The notes beneath the pieces were generated by a model. That model was not told where the DNA came from and did not search any database. It was given only the letters and a program-made list of their open reading frames with translations. A stretch of DNA of 64,000 bases from contig NZ_CP024608.1 in the NCBI RefSeq assembly GCF_002752675.1, forward strand, positions 806,001 to 870,000, written 5' to 3'. Shown here in pieces: positions 50,388-58,953 of the stretch (positions are counted from its first letter, which is position 1; every line of letters starts with the position of its first letter). Source of the stretch: Massilia violaceinigra (GTDB lineage Bacteria; Pseudomonadota; Gammaproteobacteria; Burkholderiales; Burkholderiaceae_D). Made by a program: the position numbers and the translations under genes.

Positions 50388-52205
50388 TTACTGGTTCTTT
50401 TCGATCCAGCGATTGACCTTCACTTCCAGCAGCGACAGCGGCAGGGTACCGTCTTCCAGCACGATCTCGTGGAACTTCGGCAGGCTGAACTTATCGCCCA
50501 GCGCCGCTTCCGCGCGGCGGCGCAGTTCGGTGATTTTCAGCGCGCCGATCTTGTAGCCGAGCGCCTGTCCCGGCCACACCATGTAGCGCTCCGTTTCGCT
50601 GCGCGCCATCGATTCCGGGAAACCCAGGGTATCGCGCATGTACTGGATCGACTGCTCGCGCGTCCAGCCTTTCGCGTGCATGCCGGTATCGACCACCAGC
50701 CGCACCGCGCGCAGCATTTCGTCATTGAGGTGGCCGAAATAGTCTTCCGGCTTGTCGAACAGGCCCATCTCCTTGCCCAGGGTTTCCGCATACAGCGCCC
50801 AGCCTTCGGTGTAGGCGGTGTTGCCGCTGAACTGACGGAACTTCGGCAGGTCCAGCTCCTGCAGCAGGGCGATGTGGAAGTGGTGGCCCGGCTGCCCCTC
50901 GTGCAGGAACAGGGTCACCATGCCGGTGCTGCCGTACTGTTTGGGGTCGTTCACCACCGACCAGAACACGCCAGGGCGCGAGCCATCCATGGCCGGCGCG
51001 GTGTAGTGATCCGACGCCGTCGCGCGCGACAGTTCCGGCTCCAGGCGCAGGTCGAGCGGCGCCTTCGGCATGAGCGTAAACAAGGCCGGCAGCTTGGTGC
51101 GCAGCAGCGCATCGAGCTTGCGGTACACGTCGATGACTTCCTGGTCGGTCTTGAACGGCTTGTATTTTTCCTGCTGCGATACCCACGCCGGCAGCCCCGC
51201 GGCCGGCCCGGTGTAGCCCATCTTCGGGCCCACCACGCCATACTCGCCCTGGATGCGCGCCACTTCCTTCAGGCCGATCGCATGGATCTGCTCCGGCGTC
51301 AGGCTGGTGGTGGTCTGGATCGCCACGTTCTTTTCGTACCACTCCTTCCCCTCGGGCAGGGCGCTCCAGCCGGTGCTGGTGCGCGCCGCCGGCAGGTAGT
51401 CCTTCTCGATGAAGCTGGCCAGGCGCACCAGCGCCGGCGCCAGCTTGGCGTCGATCGCCTTGCGGTAGCCGGCCGTCAGCGCCGCCTTGTCGCGGGCCGA
51501 AAAACTGGCCGGCATCTTGCGGATCGGGGTGTAGTAGATGCTCTCGTCGGCCTTGGCGCTGATCAGCTTCTGGTATTGCGGCAGCATCGACACCACCGTC
51601 GCGCGCGGCAGGGTCACGCCCACGCGCATCCCTTCGCGCATGTTGGCGATGGCCTGGTCGATCCATGCCGGCAGCTGCGTCAGGCGGTTCAGGTAAGCCT
51701 TGTAGTCCTTGACCGTTTTCAGGGGCTGGGCGCCGTCGCCGCTGGCGTAGTTGGCGATGGTGACGGGGATGCTGTCCATCTGGTTCAGCGGCAGCATCAG
51801 TTCCGGCAGGTTGGCAAACGACAGGAGGCTGTTCAACTCGAATTCGAGCACGTCGTAATTGGTTTGCGAACGCAGGTCGAGCGCGCGCCGGTCCAGTGCG
51901 TGCAGGCGGTTCAGAAAGACGTTGTAGCGCGCATTCTGGCGCGCGCGCTCCTTGGGACCAATGCTCATGCCGATCTGGTCGTCGAAGCGGTTGTCGCCGC
52001 GGTCGGTGGCGTTGACCGGGTCGAAGCGCGCCACGGCTTCGTAATACTCCAGGGCCAGCGCATCGAGCTGCTTTTTGGCCTGGGCCGACACCACGCCCGA
52101 CACTTTGCCGGCCGGCGGCGCCGGCGGCGCCGCGAGCGCGGTATTGGATGCAAAGCTCAGGGCGAGCGCCGCCCACAGGGCGGTCCGGGCAAGACTTTTA
52201 TGCAT
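50388..52205 (-). CDS. DUF885-family exported protein (metallopeptidase-like), copy 1
   Basis: 605 residues: signal peptide (TALWAALALSFASNTALAAP), all-helical DUF885 domain with the zinc-type motif HEGQPGHHFH and downstream glutamate EGWALYAE, the HExxxHH + E arrangement of this M32/M3-like group. NDPKQYGSTGMVTLFLHEGQ and GYKIGALKITELRRRAE are also conserved. Members are thought to be periplasmic peptidases or carboxypeptidases; substrates mostly unknown. A second, diverged copy is at 55360. Confidence 0.88.
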   Translation of the reverse strand: MHKSLARTALWAALALSFASNTALAAPPAPPAGKVSGVVSAQAKKQLDALALEYYEAVARFDPVNATDRGDNRFDDQIGMSIGPKERARQNARYNVFLNRLHALDRRALDLRSQTNYDVLEFELNSLLSFANLPELMLPLNQMDSIPVTIANYASGDGAQPLKTVKDYKAYLNRLTQLPAWIDQAIANMREGMRVGVTLPRATVVSMLPQYQKLISAKADESIYYTPIRKMPASFSARDKAALTAGYRKAIDAKLAPALVRLASFIEKDYLPAARTSTGWSALPEGKEWYEKNVAIQTTTSLTPEQIHAIGLKEVARIQGEYGVVGPKMGYTGPAAGLPAWVSQQEKYKPFKTDQEVIDVYRKLDALLRTKLPALFTLMPKAPLDLRLEPELSRATASDHYTAPAMDGSRPGVFWSVVNDPKQYGSTGMVTLFLHEGQPGHHFHIALLQELDLPKFRQFSGNTAYTEGWALYAETLGKEMGLFDKPEDYFGHLNDEMLRAVRLVVDTGMHAKGWTREQSIQYMRDTLGFPESMARSETERYMVWPGQALGYKIGALKITELRRRAEAALGDKFSLPKFHEIVLEDGTLPLSLLEVKVNRWIEKNQ

Positions 52206-52329
52206 AATATATATCCGGTGGAAAAATGAAATCGGCCATCAGGATACGCGATTTTCAGATGGGATAACGCCATCCAAACACCCGATAGATTTGCCTTATC
52301 GCCAACGCACGCACGAATGGGAATTTGTA

Positions 52330-52359
52330 TTGTCGCGCCGGCGCGGGCGCGCGTATGAT
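52330..52359 (+). promoter_or_regulatory. Sigma-70-like promoter for a candidate small RNA
   Basis: TTGTCG (52330-52335) and TATGAT (52354-52359) separated by 18 bp, in a stretch without a gene; the next strong signal downstream is a terminator at 52469-52505. Confidence 0.5.
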
Positions 52360-52365
52360 CGACGC

Positions 52366-52505
52366 CAGACGACGTGCTTTCGCCGAGCCAGCAAACAGCG
52401 AGATGCTGACCGGCCCCGGCAAGCCCGGCTTGCAGCGCCTTGCGCCGAGCCCGTGGCCTCTGCCATTCAAGCCGCTCACCGATTCACGTGAGCGGCTTTT
52501 TATTT
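52366..52505 (+). ncRNA. Candidate ~140-nt small RNA
   Basis: The interval between the DUF885 gene (-) and the DUF3817 gene (-) holds a plus-strand promoter-like pair and, about 140 nt later, a strong terminator with no ORF of note between. The body includes a GCCCCGGCAAGCCCGGCTTG stretch able to fold on itself. No known RNA family is recognised; it lacks the SRP-RNA core GGAAG motif. The ends are estimates. Confidence 0.42.
52469..52505 (+). terminator. Rho-independent terminator
   Basis: AAGCCGCTCAC (52469-52479) pairs with GTGAGCGGCTT (52488-52498) around an 8-nt loop, followed by TTTTTATTTT. It belongs to the plus strand, where no protein gene ends, which supports a small RNA. Confidence 0.9.
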
Positions 52506-52837
52506 TACGGTTGCGCGGCGGGTTTCTCAGTGAGAAAGCCGCGTCGCTGGTACCAGATTTCCATCGGAATCGTCACCAGCGGCGGCACCGCGGCGAGAAT
52601 GGCGAGGGTGGTGGCCCACCACGGCCAGCGCAGGCGCAGCGCGGCCAGCACCGCCACGACCACGTAGAACATGAAGGCGACGCCGTGCAGGCGCCCGAAC
52701 AGCCAAACGCCCAGGTCGGTCGTCTCGGTGACGTACTTGAGGAGCATGCCGATCAAGAGGCCGGTCCAGGTCAGGCCTTCGATCAGGCAGGCGGCGGCAA
52801 ACAGTTTTCCGATGCCTGTTGGTTTTTGTGTGGTCAT
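52505..52837 (-). CDS. DUF3817 integral membrane protein
   Basis: 110 residues, three transmembrane helices (AAACLIEGLTWTGLLIGMLL, LHGVAFMFYVVVAVLAALRL, WATTLAILAAVPPLVTIP) and the DUF3817 marks EGxTWxxLL..., GRLHGVAFMFY and a final FLTEKPA-type tail. Function unknown; common in actinobacteria and betaproteobacteria. ATG 52837 with GGAG upstream; the long frame to 52951 overlaps the regulator gene and is not used. Confidence 0.85.
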   Translation of the reverse strand: MTTQKPTGIGKLFAAACLIEGLTWTGLLIGMLLKYVTETTDLGVWLFGRLHGVAFMFYVVVAVLAALRLRWPWWATTLAILAAVPPLVTIPMEIWYQRRGFLTEKPAAQP

Positions 52838-52901
52838 GCCAGCTCCGCAATAGTCAGATGCGCGAAGCATAGTCAATCCGGCTGAGTCTATCAAGCAACT
52901 T

Positions 52902-53558
52902 CTATACAGGAGCGATCCGGTAAACACAGCGCGTGGCACCGGCCAGCACATGCTGTTCGCGCGTCACCGTCGTGCCGGGGCCGGCGATTTCGCTGAACAA
53001 TTGCAGCTCGGAGCGGCAAAAGCCCTGGCAGGTGCGCGCTGCCGCGCAGATGGGGCAGTGGTCTTCGATCAGCAGCCAGCCCTGCTGGTCGGACTCGATG
53101 CGCGCCATGTAGCCTTCGCCAGTGCGGATCGCGGCCAGCTGCGCCAGGCGCTCCGGCACGGTGGCGCCGCCGCAGGCCTGCTGGTACAGCACGCGCGCCT
53201 CGCTCTCGCGCTGCGCCACCAGCTTGTCCAGCCCTTCCTCGCCGAACAGCTGCCGGATCGATCCGATCAGCTGCACCGTCATTTGCGCATGCGTATCGGG
53301 AAAACGCCGGTTGCCGGCCTCGGTCAGCACCCAGTTCTGGCGCGGCCGGCCCACGCCCGCGGCGCTCTGCTGCTGGCCTTCGATCAACCCTGCCGCGACC
53401 AGCTTTTGCACCTGCTGGCGCGCCGCTTCGGGCGTCATCTCCAGCATCTGCGCCAGCTTTGCGGTGGCACTCGGCCCATTGGACTTGATGAAAAACAGGA
53501 TGCGGTCGGCCGTCTTGCCATCGGCCGAGTTATCCAACGATTTGCTTGCGTAATTCAC
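52902..53558 (-). CDS. COG2345-type winged-helix regulator with cysteine cluster
   Basis: 218 residues. N-terminal winged helix (KTADRILFFIKSNGPSATAK, then LAQMLEMTPEAARQQVQKLV and the wing GVGRPRQNWVLTEAG), dimer helices, then HCPICAAARTCQGFCRSELQ. The Cys cluster of four is the mark of COG2345 (ArsR-like/SufR-related) repressors that can hold an Fe-S cluster or zinc. Divergent from the MFS exporter at 53629 across a 70-bp interval with repeated CCAATC words, so it probably controls that exporter. Confidence 0.85.
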   Translation of the reverse strand: MNYASKSLDNSADGKTADRILFFIKSNGPSATAKLAQMLEMTPEAARQQVQKLVAAGLIEGQQQSAAGVGRPRQNWVLTEAGNRRFPDTHAQMTVQLIGSIRQLFGEEGLDKLVAQRESEARVLYQQACGGATVPERLAQLAAIRTGEGYMARIESDQQGWLLIEDHCPICAAARTCQGFCRSELQLFSEIAGPGTTVTREQHVLAGATRCVYRIAPV

Positions 53559-53628
53559 AGCTGCGCCTTATTATCCAATCAATCTCTTGCATATTAGTCC
53601 AATCCCGAATCCCTGTCGATCACGAGCC
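53559..53628. promoter_or_regulatory. Divergent control region with repeated ATTA(T/G)(T)CCAATC words
   Basis: TTATTATCCAATC (53568-53580) and ATATTAGTCCAATC (53591-53604) are direct repeats about 23 bp apart between the regulator (-) and MFS (+) genes; a related TTATCCAA word is at about 53530. Candidate operators of the COG2345 regulator. Confidence 0.4.
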
Positions 53629-55038
53629 ATGTCCGCTGCCTTACCGTCCACCGCCTCCTGGGGCGAGCTGTTTTCCGGCCATAACGGCCTGCTGGCCCTG
53701 GCCCTGACCGGCGGCGTGGCGCTGCACGCGATCAACGTCCATATCGTCACCACCGTGCTGCCGTCGGTGGTGCAGGACATCGGGGGCCTGGACTGGTATG
53801 CCTGGAACACTACCTTGTTCGTGGTCGCCTCCATCATCGGCGCGGCCCTGTCGGTGCGCCTGCTGGCCGACGCCGGTCCGCGCGGCGCCTGCCTGGCGGC
53901 GCTCGGCATATTTGCGCTGGGGTCGGCCGCCTGCGCCAGTGCCACATCTATGCCATGGATGCTGGCCGGGCGCAGCGTGCAGGGCCTGGGCGGCGGCGCC
54001 CTGGCCGCACTGAGTTACTCGCTGATCCGCGTGGTCTTCCCCGCGCCCCTGTGGCCGCGCGCGGTGGCGCTGGTATCGGGCATGTGGGGCGTGGCCACCT
54101 TGTGCGGGCCGGCCGTGGGCGGCCTGTTCGCCCAGGCCGGGCACTGGCGCTGGGCCTTCTGGACCTTGCTGCCGGTGGCCTTGCTGCAGGCGCTGCTGGT
54201 CGCGCTGCGACTGCGTCCGGCCGGTGCCGCCGCATCCGCGCAGCCGGTCATTCCGGTGGCCCAGATCGCGCTGCTGGCCGCCTCCGTGCTGGCGGTGGCC
54301 GCCGGCGGTCTGTCGCGCATGCTGGCCGTGCAGGGCGCGGGCGTGGCGGCCGGGATCGCGCTCGGCGTGGCGGCCATCGCCGTCGAGCGCCGCTCATCGG
54401 TGCGCCTGCTGCCTGCCGGGACCACGGCCCTCACGTCGCCACTGGGCGCGGTGTATGCCAGCGTGGCCTTGCTCCTGGTCGGCACCACCACCGAAATCTA
54501 CGTACCGTACTTTTTGCAGACACTGCACGGCTACACGCCGCTGGCGGCCGGCTACCTGACCGCGGCCATGGCGGCCGGCTGGAGCGCCAGTTCCATGCTG
54601 TCCTCGGGCCGCGAAGGCGTTGCCGCGATGACGATGCTGCGCGCCGGCCCCGTGCTGGGCGCAATCAGCCTGCTGGCCCTCGCGCTGCTGGTGCCGGCCG
54701 GCGACGCGCTCTCGCCGGCCATGCTGATGCTGTTGTACGGCCTGGCGCTGGCCGGTGCCGGTGCCGGCGTGGGACTCGGCTGGCCGCATCTGCTTACGCG
54801 CGTGCTGACCTTGGCGCCGGCGGGGGAGGGCGGCCTGGCGTCGGCGGCGATCACCACCGTGCAGTTGTACGGCATGGCGATCGGCGCGGCGGTGGCGGGA
54901 CTGGTGGCCAATGCCGCCGGACTGACCGAGCCGGGAGGCAAAGCGGGCGCGCAGTCGGCGGCAATGTGGCTGTTCGCCAGCTTCGCGCTGGCGCCCGCGC
55001 TGGCGGCGCTGCTTGCGCGCGCAACCGGCAAACGATAG
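53629..55038 (+). CDS. MFS transporter, DHA2-like drug exporter
   Basis: 469 residues with about 13-14 membrane helices. INVHIVTTVLPSVVQDIGGL and GRSVQGLGGGALAALSYSLI (motif C-like region) mark the DHA2/EmrB-type proton-antiport exporters, and VFPAPLWPRAVALVSGMWGV is the first-half loop. Likely exports a toxic compound sensed by the divergent COG2345 regulator. I start at ATG 53629; the frame extends upstream to 53587 through the operator region. The TPR gene follows 12 nt later. Confidence 0.9.
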   Translation: MSAALPSTASWGELFSGHNGLLALALTGGVALHAINVHIVTTVLPSVVQDIGGLDWYAWNTTLFVVASIIGAALSVRLLADAGPRGACLAALGIFALGSAACASATSMPWMLAGRSVQGLGGGALAALSYSLIRVVFPAPLWPRAVALVSGMWGVATLCGPAVGGLFAQAGHWRWAFWTLLPVALLQALLVALRLRPAGAAASAQPVIPVAQIALLAASVLAVAAGGLSRMLAVQGAGVAAGIALGVAAIAVERRSSVRLLPAGTTALTSPLGAVYASVALLLVGTTTEIYVPYFLQTLHGYTPLAAGYLTAAMAAGWSASSMLSSGREGVAAMTMLRAGPVLGAISLLALALLVPAGDALSPAMLMLLYGLALAGAGAGVGLGWPHLLTRVLTLAPAGEGGLASAAITTVQLYGMAIGAAVAGLVANAAGLTEPGGKAGAQSAAMWLFASFALAPALAALLARATGKR

Positions 55039-55050
55039 GAGAAAACAATC

Positions 55051-55356
55051 ATGCGCGAACAACTGGAAAAACTGCTGGCGGCGGGGCGCGATAACGCCCT
55101 GCTGCGCTTCGGCCTGGGCAACGCCTGTCTCAAGGACGGCGACGCGGCGGCGGCCGCGCTTCACCTGCAGCAGGCCACGCAGCAAAATCCGGCTTACTCG
55201 GCGGCGTGGAAACTGCTCGGCAAGGCATGGCAGGCGCTGGACCGGCCGGACGACGCCGAGGTGGCATGGAACAAAGGACTGGAGGTCGCCGTGAAGCAGG
55301 GCGACATCCAGTCCTCGCGCGAGATGACCGTGTTCCTCAAGCGCTTGCGGCGCTGA
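55051..55356 (+). CDS. Small TPR-repeat protein
   Basis: 101 residues of two to three tetratricopeptide repeats (DNALLRFGLGNACLKDGDAA, AALHLQQATQQNPAYSAAWK, LLGKAWQALDRPDDAEVAWN) and a basic C-terminal helix. Cytoplasmic protein-protein adaptor of unknown partner. GGAGAA ribosome site upstream; 12 nt after the MFS stop, so cotranscribed. Confidence 0.85.
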   Translation: MREQLEKLLAAGRDNALLRFGLGNACLKDGDAAAAALHLQQATQQNPAYSAAWKLLGKAWQALDRPDDAEVAWNKGLEVAVKQGDIQSSREMTVFLKRLRR

Positions 55357-55359
55357 CGG

Positions 55360-57117
55360 CTATTTGTAGAAGCGCCAGAGCGGCTTGAAGTCGCGCGCGA
55401 CCTTCTCGTTTTTCAGGCGCGCGCGTACCAGTTCGATGGGCAGCACGCCGCCTTCGAGAATGCGGTCGTGGTATTGAAGCAGCGTCATCTTGCCGCCGTC
55501 GACCAGCTCGCGTTTGAGTTCGCGCAGTTGCAGCGCCCCCACCATGTAGCCGGCCTGGTACAGCGGCGGATAATCGCCGTTGAACGAGCGCCGCACCTCG
55601 GCGCGGGCATTATCCGGCTCGTGGCCGACGCGTTTGATCAGCATCTCGACCGCCTGCTCGGGCGTGATTTTCCCCATGTGGAAGCCAAGCGAGAACAGGA
55701 TGCGCGCCGCCCGGTGATTACGCCAGAACATCATCCCGATCCGGTCTTCCGGCGTGACGGCGAATTTGCGCTCGTACAGCAGCATTTCCCAGTACACGGC
55801 CCAGCCCTCCACAAAAAAGGGCGAGTCGAACAGGCGGCGCTGCGGCTGGTAGCGATCCGCCATGAACCCTTGCAGATGATGGCCTGGAATGAGCTCGTGC
55901 TGCACGGTCGCGCGCGAAAAGTGCGGGTTATTGCCACGCATGGACATGAGCTTCTGCTCGTGCGTCATGTCGGCCGTGGGGTAGGACACCAGGATCGTGT
56001 CGCCGCCCAGGAAAAATGGGCTGATCAGCTGCGCTTCGGGCGAGAGCATGTCCATGCGCCAGCTGCGGCGCGCCACTTCCGGCACCGTCACCAGCTTGTT
56101 GGCCGCCATGTAATCGATGGCTTCCTTGGCCAGGCGCCGCACCATGGCCGGCTGCTCGCCCGGCGTCACATACATGGTCTTGACCTTTTCCATGGCCGCA
56201 TGCCAGTCGCTGCCAAAACCCATTTCGGCCGACGCCACGCGCAGTTCGGCCTCGCCCCAGGCCAGCTCCTTTTCGGCCAGCGCCATCAGTTCTTCCGGCG
56301 TGTACGGGATCATGTCGCGCTGCAGGGCGCTCATCAAGCCTTCGCGCCCGATCGGGTCGCCCGTCACATTGAGCAGCTTGACGGACGCCTTGCCCACCAG
56401 CCGTTCGTTCAGGCTGGCCGCGTAATCGCTCATGGCCTTGTCCAGGTCCGCGTACGGGCGCTTGACCCACCACGTGAGCTGCGGGTCGTATCCTTCGTAA
56501 TACGCGTACCAGGCTTTCAGGTCCTTCGCGGTGGATGCCAGCACCTGCGCCGCGCGGTTGGCCACGCTGCGCGAGGCCATCGGCTTGGGCGCGTTGATGT
56601 CGGCGCCGGCCAGCAGTGTTTCCTGCGCCTTGCGCACCGCCACCAGCGCCCGCTGCAGCACGGCCGCACTGGCCGCGCCATCCTGCGCCTGCATCACGCG
56701 GCGCGCTTCGGCCATGTCGATCAGCGGACGCACGAACGGCGCCAGCGGCTCGGCCTCGGCGAAACGCTTGCGCTGGGCCGCCAGTTCGCGCAGCTCGAAC
56801 TCGATCTGGCTGCGCATCATGACCACGTCGATGCGGTCTTCCACGCCATAGCTGTCGAACGGCAGGGCATCGAGCGCCGCGCGCCACTGCTCGAAAAACT
56901 CCTGCATCTGGCGCGCGCGGGCGGTGCCGTTGGCCACCGTGTACAGTTTGTCGAGACTGGCGTAATCGAGCTGGTAGCGCTGGATAAAAGCCGGCATGGC
57001 TTGCTGCGCAATGCCGAACTGCGCCAGCGGCGGTGTCAGCGCGGCCGGTGTCTGTGCGGTCGCCGACGCGGCGGCCGACGCGGCCAGCGCCGCCGCCAGC
57101 AGCAAGGACGCGCGCAT
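55360..57117 (-). CDS. DUF885-family exported protein (metallopeptidase-like), copy 2
   Basis: 585 residues: signal peptide (SLLLAAALAASAAASATAQT), helical DUF885 fold with zinc-type motif HELIPGHHLQGF and downstream EGWAVYWEMLLYE, matching the HExxxHH + E pattern of copy 1, though the two differ strongly. ATG 57117 overlaps the stop of the LivK-like gene (TGATG), so its translation is coupled to that binding protein. A periplasmic peptidase supplying amino acids to the transporter is a plausible reading. It ends 4 bp from the TPR gene's stop (convergent). Confidence 0.87.
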   Translation of the reverse strand: MRASLLLAAALAASAAASATAQTPAALTPPLAQFGIAQQAMPAFIQRYQLDYASLDKLYTVANGTARARQMQEFFEQWRAALDALPFDSYGVEDRIDVVMMRSQIEFELRELAAQRKRFAEAEPLAPFVRPLIDMAEARRVMQAQDGAASAAVLQRALVAVRKAQETLLAGADINAPKPMASRSVANRAAQVLASTAKDLKAWYAYYEGYDPQLTWWVKRPYADLDKAMSDYAASLNERLVGKASVKLLNVTGDPIGREGLMSALQRDMIPYTPEELMALAEKELAWGEAELRVASAEMGFGSDWHAAMEKVKTMYVTPGEQPAMVRRLAKEAIDYMAANKLVTVPEVARRSWRMDMLSPEAQLISPFFLGGDTILVSYPTADMTHEQKLMSMRGNNPHFSRATVQHELIPGHHLQGFMADRYQPQRRLFDSPFFVEGWAVYWEMLLYERKFAVTPEDRIGMMFWRNHRAARILFSLGFHMGKITPEQAVEMLIKRVGHEPDNARAEVRRSFNGDYPPLYQAGYMVGALQLRELKRELVDGGKMTLLQYHDRILEGGVLPIELVRARLKNEKVARDFKPLWRFYK

Positions 57118-58250
57118 CAGTAGGTGGCCAGCGCGGAAGGCACGCCGTTCTTGAAGGTGTAGACGGTCACGGTCGACTGCTTCATATTGCCGTTCGCATC
57201 ATAAGCATACGAACCCACCACGCCCTTGTAGGTGCTGGCGCGCATGGCCGCGGCCACCACCGACGGATCGAGCGAATTGGCCGACTTCATCGACTGCGCG
57301 ATGAACATGGTCTGGTCGTAGAACGACGCCGCATACACGTCCGGCGCCTGCTTGAAGCGCGCCTTGTAGCGGGCCTGGAAGGCTGGGCCGTCGGCCTGCT
57401 TGTCGAGGATCGCGCCGCCTTGGGCACACAGCACGTTTTCGCCGACCGCATCGCCACCGAGCTTGGCCATTTCGGGGCTGCACAGGGTATCGCCGCCGAG
57501 CAGCTTGGCCTTCAGGCCGAGCTGGCGCATCTGGCGCACCATCGGCGCGCCCTGGGGCGCGTAGCCGCCGAAGAAAATCGCATCGACGTTTTTCGATTTC
57601 AGCTTGGTGAGGATGGCGGCGAAGTCGGTCGCCTTGTCGGTCGTGAACTCGTGGCCCGCCACCGTGATGCCGGAGGCCTTGGCCTGCTTGACGAATTCCA
57701 TGGCGATGCCCTGGCCGAAGGCGGTGCGGTCGTCGATCACGCCGATCGTCTTGAGCTTGAGCTGCTTGGCCGCATAGCCGGCCATCGACCCGCCGAGCTG
57801 GGTGTCGCTGGCGACGATGCGGAACACGCCCTTGTAGCCGTTCTGCGTCACCTTGGGGTTGGTGCCGACGGTCGACATGATCACGCCGGCGTCGTTGTAG
57901 ACGCGCGAGGCGGGAATGGCCACGCCGGAGTTGTAGGGCCCGAGCACGAAACGCACACCGGCATCGACCAGCTTTTGCGCCACCGCCACGCCGGCTTTCG
58001 GATCGCCCTGGTCATCCTCGGAGTGGAGTTCGAACTTGATGGTCTTGCCCGCGATGCTGACCTTTTTGGCGTTCAGTTCTTCCACCGCGAGGCGCACGCC
58101 GTTTTCGTTGTCCTTGCCGGCAAAGGCGTTGGCGCCCGACAGCGGGCCGGTGATGCCGATCTTGACGACCTGCTCCTGCGCCAGCGCGGCCTGGGATACC
58201 AGCAGCAGGGCCGCCGCGGCGAAGGGAATACTCTTGTTGTTCGATGCCAT
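57117..58250 (-). CDS. Branched-chain amino-acid ABC transporter substrate-binding protein (LivK type)
   Basis: 377 residues: signal peptide (SIPFAAAALLLVSQAALAQE), then a type I periplasmic-binding fold with KIGITGPLSGANAFAGKDNE, GVRLAVEELNAKKVSIAGK, SEDDQGDPKAGVAVAQKLVD, FRIVASDTQLGG and DQTMFIAQSMKSANSLDP. Permease and ATPase genes (livHMGF) are not next to it. ATG 58250 with GGAGAG upstream. It is coupled by a 1-nt overlap to the DUF885 gene downstream and divided from the Lrp-type regulator gene by 68 bp. Confidence 0.92.
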   Translation of the reverse strand: MASNNKSIPFAAAALLLVSQAALAQEQVVKIGITGPLSGANAFAGKDNENGVRLAVEELNAKKVSIAGKTIKFELHSEDDQGDPKAGVAVAQKLVDAGVRFVLGPYNSGVAIPASRVYNDAGVIMSTVGTNPKVTQNGYKGVFRIVASDTQLGGSMAGYAAKQLKLKTIGVIDDRTAFGQGIAMEFVKQAKASGITVAGHEFTTDKATDFAAILTKLKSKNVDAIFFGGYAPQGAPMVRQMRQLGLKAKLLGGDTLCSPEMAKLGGDAVGENVLCAQGGAILDKQADGPAFQARYKARFKQAPDVYAASFYDQTMFIAQSMKSANSLDPSVVAAAMRASTYKGVVGSYAYDANGNMKQSTVTVYTFKNGVPSALATY

Positions 58251-58317
58251 ACGATGTCTCTCCTCTGATCTGGACAGCGGCATCATCGCACGATTCTGCA
58301 CAATTTTATATGCCGTT

Positions 58318-58803
58318 TTAGGCAGGAAGACGCTTCAAAATCAGGTCGAGCGGCAGCGCCGTGGTGTACTTGATCTGCTCCATCGAGAACGCCGACGACA
58401 CGCCGGTCAGGTGCGCCGTCTTGATCAGCTTCTTGTAAAAGAGGTCGTAGCCGCCGATATCGGTGGTGACCACCTTGAGCAGGTAGTCGACGTCGCCGCT
58501 CATGCGGTGAAACTCCATCACCTCGGGCAGGGCGATGACGGCGGCGGCGAAGCGGGTCAGCCATTTTTCGTCGTGTTCCGTCGTGCGCACGCTGACGAAC
58601 ACGGTGACCGGCAGCCCGACCTTGTCGCGGTTGATGATGCTCACGCGGCTCTGGATATACCCCTCTTCTTCCAGCCGCTTGACGCGCTTCCAGCACGGGG
58701 TGCTGGACAGACCGACCTTCTCGCTCAGGGCCGCGATCGACAGGGTTCCGTCGGCCTGCAGGGCCGCGAGGATGGCGCAATCATACTTGTCGAGAGAACT
58801 CAT
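58318..58803 (-). CDS. Lrp/AsnC-family transcriptional regulator
   Basis: 161 residues: N-terminal HTH (DCAILAALQADGTLSIAALS, EKVGLSSTPCWKRVKRLEEE) and C-terminal RAM ligand domain (LPVTVFVSVRTTEHDEKWL, MSGDVDYLLKVVTTDIGGYD). Typical Lrp responding to an amino acid. It precedes the LivK-DUF885 pair on the same strand and is divergent from the cysteine desulfurase fusion, so it may regulate either. Confidence 0.93.
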   Translation of the reverse strand: MSSLDKYDCAILAALQADGTLSIAALSEKVGLSSTPCWKRVKRLEEEGYIQSRVSIINRDKVGLPVTVFVSVRTTEHDEKWLTRFAAAVIALPEVMEFHRMSGDVDYLLKVVTTDIGGYDLFYKKLIKTAHLTGVSSAFSMEQIKYTTALPLDLILKRLPA

Positions 58804-58953
58804 TCTGCTTTCCGCTGAAATTTGGTATGAATATGCTTAATGGGTGCGAATACCAGCAAATTTTGGCATATTTTCTCACGTTTAAGACGTTAACATATCA
58901 CGCAAGAATGACATCCACGTTTCACCATCCTGTTGCCACTGCCCGGACCTGCC

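Noticed and set aside
52255..52479. 74-codon minus-strand ORF in the intergenic gap
   Set aside because: No ribosome site, Arg/Gly/Pro-rich noise; overlaps the terminator stem.
52366..52505. Possible SRP (4.5S) RNA gene
   Set aside because: Size and position fit loosely, but the conserved GGAAG/AGCAG core of SRP RNA is absent; kept only as an unclassified small-RNA candidate.
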